In this document: piece after piece, positions 17,222 through 23,520 of the stretch
Numbering within the stretch: position 1 is the first letter of the stretch
How the letters are laid out: every line of letters begins with the position of its first letter
DNA from: Lachnospiraceae bacterium Zagget3
GTDB taxonomy: Bacteria; Bacillota_A; Clostridia; Lachnospirales; Lachnospiraceae
NCBI GenBank assembly: GCA_001941025.1
Contig: MSHE01000007.1
Coordinates: forward strand, 1,994 to 29,585
Reading direction: 5' to 3'
DNA: 27,592 nt
Position numbers and translations under genes: made by a program
The notes under the pieces: generated by a model
The model's input: the letters and a program-made list of their open reading frames with translations, nothing else
What the model was told of the DNA's origin: nothing
The model's database searches: none

Positions 17222-17416
17222 ATGACCCCCTACCAGAAAATATCTCAGGCCAGCAGGGAGACCGGCCTTTCTCAGTACTTCCTCCGGCGCGGTTGCCGGA
17301 ATGGCACTATCCCCTTCATCCGGGATGGGCGCGTTTACATGATCAACGTCCCCGCCCTGCTGGAGCAACTGGACAGGCAGAGCCGGGAAGAGGAACCGCC
17401 CACCCCCACCAACTGA
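17222..17416 (+). CDS. Small HTH DNA-binding protein (excisionase-like)
   Basis: A 64-residue protein. A winged-helix pattern of the excisionase/MerR-N type is seen: YQKISQASRETGLSQYFLRRGC (helix-turn-helix), then RNGTIPFIRDGRVYMINVPALLEQL (wing and last helix). It is related to 22975-23202 and to the relic at 13050. Such proteins bend DNA in element excision or act as small regulators. It is the first gene of the operon controlled by RHH repressor 2. AAAGGAGG precedes the ATG. Distance from the integrase makes a direct excisionase role less certain. Confidence 0.75.
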   Translation: MTPYQKISQASRETGLSQYFLRRGCRNGTIPFIRDGRVYMINVPALLEQLDRQSREEEPPTPTN

Positions 17417-17432
17417 AAGGAGGTGAACCACG

Positions 17433-17825
17433 ATGAACACAATGAACCGCAGGCCCTCCAGAAAGAGCCGCCTGAACGTGATTACCTTTGACGAAAATCC
17501 AGACAATCCCTGGGCCGCAGTGATAGCCTACAAGGCCGCATGGAAGGAAAATCTTGCGTATCTGGCCCAGCAATACCCGGGTTCCTGTATATTGCAGCGG
17601 GCCAGCGCGGACGGGCTGGCGGTGGAGTATGCTATCCCAAAGAAATGGGTGAAAATCGTTGCCCGCCATGTTTACAGTGACGCAGCCCTGGAATCTAAGG
17701 CGGCCTCCTACAAGCGCCGCCGGGAAGAATACTTCGCCGCGCTGGAAGCCGCAGAGGCAGAGACCCCCGCCGCTGCTCCGCAGCCGGGGGAGGTAGAGCC
17801 GCCCCCGCAGGAAGAAAGCCTTTAG
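17433..17825 (+). CDS. Hypothetical protein, paralogue of 21073 gene
   Basis: A 130-residue protein. The middle part (LAQQYPGSCILQRASADGLAVEYAIPKKWVKI, about residues 45-75) aligns with LAQERPTECRLEKISCDGQAVDYIVPKQWVKV in 21073-21366. It has a basic N-terminus and a C-terminal tail rich in Ala, Pro and Glu. The family is common on Clostridia plasmids and integrated elements, and no function is known to me. AAAGGAGGTG lies before the ATG, 16 bases after the preceding stop, so it shares the RHH2-controlled operon. Confidence 0.72.
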   Translation: MNTMNRRPSRKSRLNVITFDENPDNPWAAVIAYKAAWKENLAYLAQQYPGSCILQRASADGLAVEYAIPKKWVKIVARHVYSDAALESKAASYKRRREEYFAALEAAEAETPAAAPQPGEVEPPPQEESL

Positions 17826-17859
17826 CGGGCCGCCTGCGGTCCCACAGCAGCAGAAACAA

Positions 17860-17902
17860 GGCCCCCTGTGTGGCCGCCCTGGAAAGCACCACACAAGGGG
17901 CC
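17860..17902. promoter_or_regulatory. Inverted repeat between 17433 and 17979 genes
   Basis: GGCCCCCTGTGTGG (17860-17873) pairs with CCACACAAGGGGCC (17889-17902) with one mismatch and a 15-base loop. The following bases are not T-rich, so it may be a weak terminator or a regulatory structure in the leader of the replication gene. Confidence 0.45.
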
Positions 17903-17926
17903 AGACCCCACCCACAGAAAAGGAGA

Positions 17927-17952
17927 GGGCAATGTTATTATAACATTTGCCC
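17927..17952. promoter_or_regulatory. Palindrome upstream of the DnaD-like gene
   Basis: GGGCAATGTTAT followed immediately by TATAACATTTGCCC is a palindrome with one unpaired base, ending 26 bases before the ATG at 17979. It could bind a dimeric regulator, possibly the replication protein itself, or act as a mRNA hairpin near the ribosome site. Confidence 0.45.
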
Positions 17953-17978
17953 GTTCCCGTTGTCAAGGAAGGTGTCTC

Positions 17979-18782
17979 ATGAAAGAATCCTTTATCGTCT
18001 ACCACGAAATTGAAGAACAAACCTCCACCATGTCCGACGCCCAGGTGGGCCAGCTGTTCCGGGCCATGCTCCGGTTCAGCAAAGGCGGAGAGCCTGAGTT
18101 CAGCGACCCGCTGGTGGGTCTGGCCTTCGCCTTCGTGAGGCCCATCATGGCGCGGGATAAGCGCAAGTATGAGGAAGTGTGCGAGGCCCACCGGGAAGCG
18201 GGCCGCAAGGGTGGCAGGCCCCGCAAGAATCCCATTGTTCACGGCGGGGATTTTTTGCCGGAAAACCAAAAGGTTTCTTCACAACCTGATAATGTCTATG
18301 TCTATGTCAATGATCATGATAATGATAATGATAATGATAATGATAGTGATAAAGACTTCTTTACTCGCTCCGCTCGTAAAGAAGTCTCAGACAGTCTTGA
18401 CGTCTCGCAGCCGCAGCCGCAGGACGCGCCGGACTGCCAGACGGAGGACTGCCAGACGGAGGACACACAGACGGAGGACTGCGACACCTGCGAGCGGGAC
18501 GCGGAGGATGTGCTTGCTTATGCCGGGAAACAGGGCTACCAGTTCACGGCAAAACAGCGGCGGCGGTTGCGGAGGTGGTGTGCCCTGTTCCCCTTCGAGG
18601 TGGTGGTTTTGGCCTTCGACCGCTCGACCTACTACGGGGGAAAGTCTGTCGCTTATGTCTACCGGATTTTGCAGGAGTGGCAGGACAGGGGCCTCCATGA
18701 CCCGGAGGCCGTGGAGAACTATCTGGCAGCGCGTGAGACGCAGCCGCCGGGCCTCCCCGCTCCGGGGCGGGCAACGGCCTGA
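17979..18782 (+). CDS. Replication protein with DUF6291 and DnaD-like domains
   Basis: A 267-residue protein. Residues 1-75 match DUF6291 (ESFIVYHEIEEQTSTMSDAQVGQLFRAML, then ARDKRKYEEVCEAHREAGRKGGRPRK). A low-complexity linker follows, including six-base DNA repeats encoding alternating Asp-Asn and three QTED repeats. Residues about 175-250 end in SVAYVYRILQEWQDRGLHDPEAVENYL, the hallmark of the DnaD C-terminal domain, which binds DNA and helps load the helicase. AAGGAAGG precedes the ATG at 17979. Five 22-bp iterons lie directly downstream, so this protein is the best candidate for the initiator acting there. An inverted repeat lies inside the gene (18353-18387). Confidence 0.8.
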   Translation: MKESFIVYHEIEEQTSTMSDAQVGQLFRAMLRFSKGGEPEFSDPLVGLAFAFVRPIMARDKRKYEEVCEAHREAGRKGGRPRKNPIVHGGDFLPENQKVSSQPDNVYVYVNDHDNDNDNDNDSDKDFFTRSARKEVSDSLDVSQPQPQDAPDCQTEDCQTEDTQTEDCDTCERDAEDVLAYAGKQGYQFTAKQRRRLRRWCALFPFEVVVLAFDRSTYYGGKSVAYVYRILQEWQDRGLHDPEAVENYLAARETQPPGLPAPGRATA

Positions 18783-18810
18783 GCTGGCCGTCTGCCCCTC
18801 CCCCGGAGGC

Positions 18811-18920
18811 GTACACCGACCCCAAAAAGGCCGTACACTCCCCCCGTTTTCGCCGTACACCGACCCCAAAAGGGCCGTACACCGACCCCCTCCGGGCCGT
18901 ACACCCACGGCGTTTTGAGC
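18811..18920 (+). repeat. Five iterons, exact 22-bp period (candidate origin)
   Basis: GTACAC occurs at 18811, 18833, 18855, 18877 and 18899, each step exactly 22 bases. Units 1, 3 and 4 share GTACACCGACCCC; units 2 and 5 diverge after GTACAC. Twenty-two is not a multiple of three, so the repeats are not coding repeats. They directly follow the DUF6291/DnaD gene, the usual place for an iteron-type replication origin. A small hairpin GTGC/GCAC lies 10 bases further on. Confidence 0.75.
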
Positions 18921-19030
18921 GTGCTATTTCGCACGATTTACCACGATACGCAGGGCATATAGCCCCCAAGAACCGCAAAACACCCCCATTTCCCCGCCTG
19001 CGAGCGGGGGAGGGGAGAGGAGGTAACGAA

Positions 19031-19183
19031 ATGTTTGACGAACCCAATATTTTAGAAACCGCATTATCCGCCGTGGCGCTGCTGGCCGGTGTCGCTGCGT
19101 TTGCCCTCTGCCCGGCGCTGGCCCCGCTGGGGGTGGTGGGCGTCCTGATTGGGGCCGGTGGCCTGGTCTTTGGGCACTGGTAA
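19031..19183 (+). CDS. Small membrane protein
   Basis: A 50-residue protein with two hydrophobic segments separated by a short turn (LSAVALLAGVAAFALCP and LGVVGVLIGAGGLVFG), so probably a hairpin membrane protein. AGGAGG lies before the ATG. Its stop overlaps the start of the next gene (TAATG), indicating coupled translation and a shared role with the larger membrane protein. Family not recognised. Confidence 0.68.
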   Translation: MFDEPNILETALSAVALLAGVAAFALCPALAPLGVVGVLIGAGGLVFGHW

Positions 19184-20112
19184 TGCAGGTGCTGCAAGGG
19201 CTGTTTGACCGCCTGGGGGCGTGGGCCGCCGCCTACCGGCCGGAACTGTTTTGCGCCGTCCCCCTGGCCCTGTTGGTGCTGTTCGGCTTCTACGCTGCCC
19301 CGTGGTGGGCCTATGCCGTGGTGCTGGCCGCCCTGACCTTGACGGTGCTGTTGTGCAATCCCTTCCACGTTTGGGACAGGCTGTTACCGCCAAAGACCCG
19401 GCTGCTCATGGCGGCGGGGCTCCTAATCGGGCTGCTGCCCGTGTCCTTCTACGGCGTGGATCCACTGGCAAAACTGATTCTTTGGGCGCTGGCCGTGGGG
19501 CTGTGGGCTGTGGCCCTGTGGCGGCGTGGGCCGTGGCTGGGGCTGTACCTTGTCCGCCAAAGTGCGGAGGTTGACACCGTCCTGGCCCACCTGTCCCACG
19601 CCGGGGATTGGGAGGCCGGCCTGGCATGGGAACAGTACGGGTGCAGAGAGACCCGTGCCCTGCTGCATCAAACGTTGTGGGCCGAATGTAACGAAACGGA
19701 AATGGGCCGGACGTATATGCCTGTGTATCTGCTGGGGTTTCTCCATGGCAGCGCGGCCCGGCAGGCCCGGAACAGTAAGGCGGCGGCGGACAAGGCCACA
19801 CAGGCAAAACGGGCGTACAGAATGCAGGAGCTGGAGACGGAGGTTGCCGAACTGCGGGCCGACAACGCCGCCCTGGAGGCCCGGCTGGCCCAGGCGAAGG
19901 ACAGCGCCACCGCCTACCAGAGCAGGGCTACCCTGTTGGAGCGCCGCCTGGAAGACACCCACCTGGACCCGGCGGCCCGGGATGCCGCCATCCTGGACTA
20001 TGTGAGGCAGGGCCACAGCTACGCGGAGGCCGGCAAAAAATACGGCCTGAGCAAGAGCGGGGCCGTGGCAGCCTATAAACGAGCGGAACACGCCGCAGCG
20101 GCGGCGCACTGA
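19183..20112 (+). CDS. Membrane-anchored coiled-coil protein with C-terminal HTH
   Basis: A 309-residue protein. Four hydrophobic segments are seen at about 22-40, 42-58, 73-91 and 94-113. A soluble middle domain (LSHAGDWEAGLAWEQYGCRETRALLHQ) and a coiled coil (about 205-258) follow. The C-terminal 40 residues (DAAILDYVRQGHSYAEAGKKYGLSKSGAVAAYKRAEH) read as a sigma-like or resolvase-like helix-turn-helix. This would place a DNA-binding head in the cytoplasm on a membrane anchor. It might tether element DNA to the membrane for replication or segregation, or act as a membrane-bound regulator; both are inference. It is translationally coupled to the small membrane protein before it. Confidence 0.72.
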   Translation: MQVLQGLFDRLGAWAAAYRPELFCAVPLALLVLFGFYAAPWWAYAVVLAALTLTVLLCNPFHVWDRLLPPKTRLLMAAGLLIGLLPVSFYGVDPLAKLILWALAVGLWAVALWRRGPWLGLYLVRQSAEVDTVLAHLSHAGDWEAGLAWEQYGCRETRALLHQTLWAECNETEMGRTYMPVYLLGFLHGSAARQARNSKAAADKATQAKRAYRMQELETEVAELRADNAALEARLAQAKDSATAYQSRATLLERRLEDTHLDPAARDAAILDYVRQGHSYAEAGKKYGLSKSGAVAAYKRAEHAAAAAH

Positions 20113-20131
20113 GAAAGGAAGGTAAATCAAT

Positions 20132-20455
20132 ATGGACTTTGCATTTTTAAGCCGGCTGGCCCTGGCCTGCTGTGACGGGACTATGCCCTATCACAAGGGC
20201 GCAAACCTGCATGAACTGTTCGTATGTACCGAACGGGCGGAGACGGCAAGCCGGGAATTTGCCGCCGCTCTGCAATCCGCCTTTGACGCAGCGCCGCCGG
20301 AGAATGAGACCTTGAAGGCCGCCCTGCTGGCACTGGACAGCGCCAACGGCAACGCCATTTGCGACTATGAGGAACAGGGATTCCTCAACGGCTTTCGTTT
20401 CGCCGTGAAGCTGTTTACAGAGTGTGGCGGCCCCGCCGCTCGAAAAAATACATAA
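20132..20455 (+). CDS. DUF6809-like hypothetical protein
   Basis: A 107-residue protein of helical type, ending in a segment EEQGFLNGFRFAVKLFTE that resembles the conserved C-terminus of DUF6809-type proteins found on Clostridia mobile elements (a GFRxG-like motif in a final helix). No catalytic motif. AAAGGAAGG precedes the ATG. It is the last gene of the rightward operon that includes the DnaD-like gene and the membrane proteins, and ends at a strong terminator. Family assignment is tentative. Confidence 0.65.
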   Translation: MDFAFLSRLALACCDGTMPYHKGANLHELFVCTERAETASREFAAALQSAFDAAPPENETLKAALLALDSANGNAICDYEEQGFLNGFRFAVKLFTECGGPAARKNT

Positions 20456-20461
20456 TGCAGC

Positions 20462-20490
20462 AGGGGCGGCCCACAACAGGCCGCCCCCTT
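20462..20490 (+). terminator. Terminator of the rightward replication operon
   Basis: A 10-bp stem AGGGGCGGCC / GGCCGCCCCC with a 7-base loop, followed by TTGCTTT, starts right after the stop at 20455. Confidence 0.75.
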
Positions 20491-20513
20491 GCTTTCCCCC
20501 GGGCCGTTGTATG

Positions 20514-20966
20514 CTATCTCAGGCCCTGACTGAATGTGATTAAATTCTCCCCCCGCTGAGCTGTCTCCGCCGCCTCAGTATAGAGCCGCGCTACTAGCGC
20601 GTTAAGCTGTCCCATTTCCCGCAGCGGGCAGCAGGTCACCGGGCCATAGCGCCATAGGCTCCGCAGCTGCTCCGCCGTCTCCGGCCCCGCTGAGAGAATC
20701 AGGCGATGCTCCGGCGGGGTATCGTCCGGCGGCCACCTGGTACTGTAGCAGTATCGGAACGCCACGCCCCCGGCGCGCCGGCTGGCCCGCAGAGGCCGGA
20801 TCACGTCCTCTGTCAGGAAGTACCGCCCGGCTGCTCTGCTGTGTGGCCCCCGCCCTGGCAGATAGCCAAAGGTGAGGAACAGGCTATTTCCGGTAAAGTT
20901 CTGCTGCACAGTGTATGCCGCGCACTGGATCGCCCGGCGCATGTGCCATTGAGAGCGGGTTTTCAT
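20514..20966 (-). CDS. Degenerate HUH Rep-like protein
   Basis: A 150-residue protein that aligns by motif order with the Rep at 22095-22826: SLFLTFGY (28-35) with TFATFTCS; EHRLILS (86-92) with YHFHMIS; SLWRYG with ALWDYG; and ARLYTEA (Tyr129) with ALYMVKEA. The HUH pair is reduced to H-R-L, so the second metal-binding His appears replaced by Leu and nicking activity is doubtful. A shortened partner or regulator of the real Rep is possible. AAAGGAAG precedes the ATG. Spacing from neighbours suggests it is read from the same leftward transcript as 21073. Confidence 0.6.
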   Translation of the reverse strand: MKTRSQWHMRRAIQCAAYTVQQNFTGNSLFLTFGYLPGRGPHSRAAGRYFLTEDVIRPLRASRRAGGVAFRYCYSTRWPPDDTPPEHRLILSAGPETAEQLRSLWRYGPVTCCPLREMGQLNALVARLYTEAAETAQRGENLITFSQGLR

Positions 20967-21018
20967 GGGTATCTTCCTTTCTGTCTGGCCGCTTAAATGG
21001 GCCTCTAATGCCTGTTTC

Positions 21019-21059
21019 CTGTCGGGGTATCCTACCCCACCCCGGCGGGGTTTGCCTCC
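21019..21059 (-). repeat. Tandem-hairpin repeat, copy A
   Basis: CTGTCGGGGTATCCTACCCC followed by ACCCCGGCGGGGTTTGCCTCC forms two small hairpins (GGGGTA/TACCCC and ACCCC/GGGGT). A related copy is at 21455-21498. The two flank the gene at 21073-21366. Confidence 0.6.
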
Positions 21060-21072
21060 GTTGAGGCCGTTT

Positions 21073-21366
21073 TTATTTGGAAGAATGACGCTCAGACGCC
21101 GTTTTCCGCCCCCGCTCTACCAGGGCCGCCCGCTGTCCCTCCGTCAACTGTCTCCCCGCGTTGACCTTTACCCACTGTTTGGGGACGATGTAATCAACCG
21201 CCTGGCCGTCACAGCTGATTTTTTCAAGCCTGCACTCTGTCGGGCGCTCCTGGGCCAGCTGCTCCAGCTTTCTGCGGAGGGCCCTGTTGTGGGTGTAGAC
21301 GCTGGCCGTCTGCTCTGCTTCGTTATAGCAGATAATTGTTTCTCTTTCTTCTTTGGATAACTTCAC
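21073..21366 (-). CDS. Hypothetical protein, paralogue of 17433 gene
   Basis: A 97-residue basic protein: VKLSKEERETIICYNEAEQTASVYTHNRALRRKLEQLAQ, then DGQAVDYIVPKQWVKVNAGRQL. Short proteins with this strand-rich start and the IVPKxWVKV motif are frequent on Clostridia plasmids and integrative elements near replication genes; function unknown. The GTG at 21366 is chosen because AGGAGG lies 8 bases before it, while the frame is open further upstream into low-complexity GC-rich sequence. It is flanked on both sides by tandem-hairpin repeats. Confidence 0.72.
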   Translation of the reverse strand: MKLSKEERETIICYNEAEQTASVYTHNRALRRKLEQLAQERPTECRLEKISCDGQAVDYIVPKQWVKVNAGRQLTEGQRAALVERGRKTASERHSSK

Positions 21367-21454
21367 AGTTGGTTCCTCCTGTTCTGTGGGTGGTGGTTGG
21401 TTAATCTTCGAGCGGCCCCGCGTGAGGCGCTTAACGGCCCTCCGGCGGCGTTCC

Positions 21455-21498
21455 CTGTCGGGGGTATCCCCTACCCCACCCTGGTGGGGTTTGCCTCC
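21455..21498 (-). repeat. Tandem-hairpin repeat, copy B
   Basis: CTGTCGGGGGTATCCCCTAC continuing to CCCACCCTGGTGGGGTTTG and CCTCC. It is the same layout as 21019-21059 with an altered second stem (CCACC/GGTGG), so pairing is kept while bases change. Confidence 0.6.
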
Positions 21499-21499
21499 A

Positions 21500-22036
21500 A
21501 AACGCCGGTTGTTTGGGCGTTTGTGGCGCTCAGAATTGAAATGGCCGCCGCTGTCTCTCCATGGGCCTCCCCCGCCGCCGCAGCCCTGGCCGCCCATCGT
21601 CCAAAATTTCCATGGGGAGAATTTTTCTCACGGTGGGAAGGGCTACGGTGCTGGGGAGGCCGTTCATGATTTTTTTGGGGTGGGGGGAGGGTCTGGAAGC
21701 TGGACGCGCCCGCGCCTGGGCCTGCCCGCCCACGCGCCCGCGCCCGAAGCTGGCCGCCGCAGCGCATCGAAGCGCCGCCGGGTTTTGCCCCGGTTTTGAC
21801 ACGCCCGGCCCGGTGGAAACTGGCCCCGGTGACCTGGTGGGCGCTGAGGGTAGCCCGCCCCGGTGTGTGCCCGGTGCCTACAGCTGCCCCCTCCGTCATG
21901 GCATGGCAAAGCCGCAGCCGCCCGCCCGGCGCTTTGGGGCCGGTGCATCCTGCTGCGTAAATTTTACCGCATTTTTGAGCGATTGTGAAGGCAATTTGTG
22001 GGACTGGTTCTAAAGTTATCCCCTATTACAAGCCCA
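21500..22036. other. GC-rich stretch without a recognisable gene
   Basis: About 540 bases between the gene at 21366 and the Rep terminator region. It is very GC-rich and has open frames on both strands that are Pro, Ala, Arg and Gly rich, without ribosome sites or family resemblance. Being next to an HUH Rep gene, it is a plausible place for a rolling-circle origin or long leader, but no nick-site motif was identified. Confidence 0.4.
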
Positions 22037-22062
22037 AATAGTGAGTGAAAACACCCACTATT
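22037..22062 (-). terminator. Hairpin after the Rep gene
   Basis: AATAGTGAGTG (22037-22047) pairs with CACCCACTATT (22052-22062) with one mismatch and an AAAA loop, 33 bases past the Rep stop. On the minus strand only TTTGGG follows, so termination would be weak. The octamer AAATAGTG at 22036-22043 also ends two of the RHH2 operator sites. Confidence 0.5.
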
Positions 22063-22094
22063 GATATTATGCGGAATTATTCGGTTATTTTTGG

Positions 22095-22826
22095 CTAGGT
22101 GAAGTTGTCAGGCAGCGAATAAATCAGAACCTCATAACTCATGCCCTGCACTGGCAGCGCGAAGCACTCGCAGCCGGGGAGTTTGCGCGCACCGGCGGGG
22201 AGGTTGGCGTCCAGGCTGTAGCTGTCCTCTACCTGTTCCCGCGTCTCAGGCGGGTATGTGACGTTACGGCTTTTGTGCCACAGGCGCGCGTCTTCCGGCC
22301 TGTCGGCGGCTTCCTTGACCATGTATAATGCATCCGGCCTTTCGTCCGTCTCCAGGCGAACCGGCCTGAACGCCTGGTTGTTGGATGTGCCATAATCCCA
22401 CAGCGCTATCGCCTCCGCTGCATAGCGAAGGGGAACATTGCTAATCATATGGAAATGATAGCGCCCCGCTCCGTGTTTGTGTTCGATCACATAAATCCAT
22501 TTCAGTTTTTTTCCGCACCGCTGTTGCATAAAACGCCCCAGCCTTCGGAGGTAACGCGCCATCATTTTCACAGCTTCCTTGTAGTCCTTTGGCAGCCATT
22601 TGTCGGAACAGGTGAAGGTTGCAAAGGTGTCCGCTGCTGTGAAATTATGTGCCACGTACATCCGCAACTTAAACCCCGCTGTTTTCATGTTCTTTGTCCG
22701 AATTTGCAGGGCGCTCCGGGTTTCCTGCTTCCAGCGCCGCCGCTGTGGCGTGTCGCTCTTATGATAGGACGGGTATTTCTTTTGAATCACAATGGGTCCC
22801 GCTCGCATGGTTGATATGGTATACAC
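22095..22826 (-). CDS. HUH-type rolling-circle replication initiator (Rep)
   Basis: A 243-residue Rep of the ORF2/G2P-like type. Motif 1 is TFATFTCSDKWLP (about 67-79), the metal-binding HUH motif is GRYHFHMIS (His124 and His126), and a candidate catalytic Tyr168 lies in PDALYMVKEAADR. Between them ALWDYGTS is the usual LW-G motif. Such proteins nick one strand at the origin and stay attached through the tyrosine to start rolling-circle replication. The GTG at 22826 follows GGGAGG; the only upstream alternative is a TTG at 22886 with no ribosome site. It follows the small HTH genes at 22975 and 23192 in the same direction. Confidence 0.82.
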   Translation of the reverse strand: MYTISTMRAGPIVIQKKYPSYHKSDTPQRRRWKQETRSALQIRTKNMKTAGFKLRMYVAHNFTAADTFATFTCSDKWLPKDYKEAVKMMARYLRRLGRFMQQRCGKKLKWIYVIEHKHGAGRYHFHMISNVPLRYAAEAIALWDYGTSNNQAFRPVRLETDERPDALYMVKEAADRPEDARLWHKSRNVTYPPETREQVEDSYSLDANLPAGARKLPGCECFALPVQGMSYEVLIYSLPDNFT

Positions 22827-22974
22827 GGCGTTGCCGCCTCCCTTCTGTATGTAGTCGCAAAATGAACGTAACGTCACCAACCGCAACGAAACGCAAACTA
22901 GCCCAAATACGGGAACACGCCCGGAACGCTGATTTTCTCAGCATTCCGAGCGGTTTAAATCTGGTATATTTTGT

Positions 22975-23202
22975 TTATGAATTGGGGGCGTACTGGCCGC
23001 GCAGCTGTTCCTCATAGAGGGGCTCGTCAATGAGATATGCGGTGCCAGGGCCGCCGGGCTGGATGCACGGGATAGAGCCATCCTTGCAGCCTTTCCGCAA
23101 CTGATACATAGACACCCCAAGGCGGGCGTTTACGGCGGCGAGCTTCTGGTATCGGGCGCGGCCTGGCCGGTCGCAGGTGGGTTCAATGTGATTAAAAGCC
23201 AT
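22975..23202 (-). CDS. Small HTH protein (excisionase-like)
   Basis: A 75-residue protein with a winged-helix pattern: RYQKLAAVNARLGVSMYQLRKGC, then KDGSIPCIQPGG and a last helix PLYEEQLRGQ. It is related to 17222-17416 (QLRKGCKDGSIP against FLRRGCRNGTIP). GGAGGTAG lies before the ATG inside the end of the upstream gene, with an 11-base overlap. It is a candidate excisionase or small regulator upstream of Rep, and its location near the integrase makes it the better excisionase candidate of the pair. Confidence 0.75.
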   Translation of the reverse strand: MAFNHIEPTCDRPGRARYQKLAAVNARLGVSMYQLRKGCKDGSIPCIQPGGPGTAYLIDEPLYEEQLRGQYAPNS

Positions 23203-23395
23203 TTGTTTCTACCTCCATTTCTTTTGTGGTCTGTATTTTACGGATTGCGGCGCGGATTGCGTCCTTCTGTTTGGGTGTCAGCTCATGCCGCAGCTTCACA
23301 GAGAAGGTACACTGTGAAACGTGCAGTTCATCCGCAACTTGCCACATCCTCACGCCGGAAGCGGCAATTTCCTGTCGAATATCGTTGTTCGCCAT
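23192..23395 (-). CDS. Small HTH protein, Cro-like
   Basis: A 67-residue protein with a compact helix-turn-helix (DIRQEIAASGVRMWQVADELHVSQCTFSVKLRHEL), typical of small phage- or element-type regulators encoded opposite the main repressor. AGGAGA precedes the ATG. Its promoter (23448-23476) overlaps that of the repressor on the other strand, so the pair probably forms a cI/cro-like switch controlling the leftward HTH-Rep operon. Confidence 0.78.
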   Translation of the reverse strand: MANNDIRQEIAASGVRMWQVADELHVSQCTFSVKLRHELTPKQKDAIRAAIRKIQTTKEMEVETNGF

Positions 23396-23426
23396 AAAAG
23401 AATCTCCTATGTTATTGATTTTGTTG

Positions 23427-23476
23427 TTGACTTAAGTCTTGATTTGTATTATAATCCATTTAAGAGTTTAAGTCAA
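23427..23476. promoter_or_regulatory. Divergent overlapping promoters with GACTTAA operators
   Basis: Plus strand: TTGACT (23427-23432), 17 bases, TATAAT (23450-23455). Minus strand: TTGACT (complement of 23471-23476), 17 bases, TATAAT (complement of 23448-23453). The two -10 boxes share the octamer ATTATAAT. TTGACTTAA occurs at 23427 and in inverse at 23468-23476, covering both -35 boxes, and is a likely operator. Confidence 0.85.
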
Positions 23477-23520
23477 TCTATATTCTATATTTGAATATTC
23501 TGCTTTTGGGGGGCGCTTAT

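Noticed and set aside
18318..18360. GATAAT repeats as a CRISPR array or iterons
   Set aside because: Units are six bases, in frame, inside a coding gene and have no spacers.
18544..19368. Minus-strand frame across the iterons
   Set aside because: The 22-bp period is not a multiple of three, so the repeats shift frame, and the frame overlaps better-supported genes on the plus strand.
21471..22013. Several overlapping frames in the GC-rich stretch before Rep
   Set aside because: Low-complexity Pro/Ala/Arg/Gly composition on both strands, no ribosome sites, no recognisable domains.
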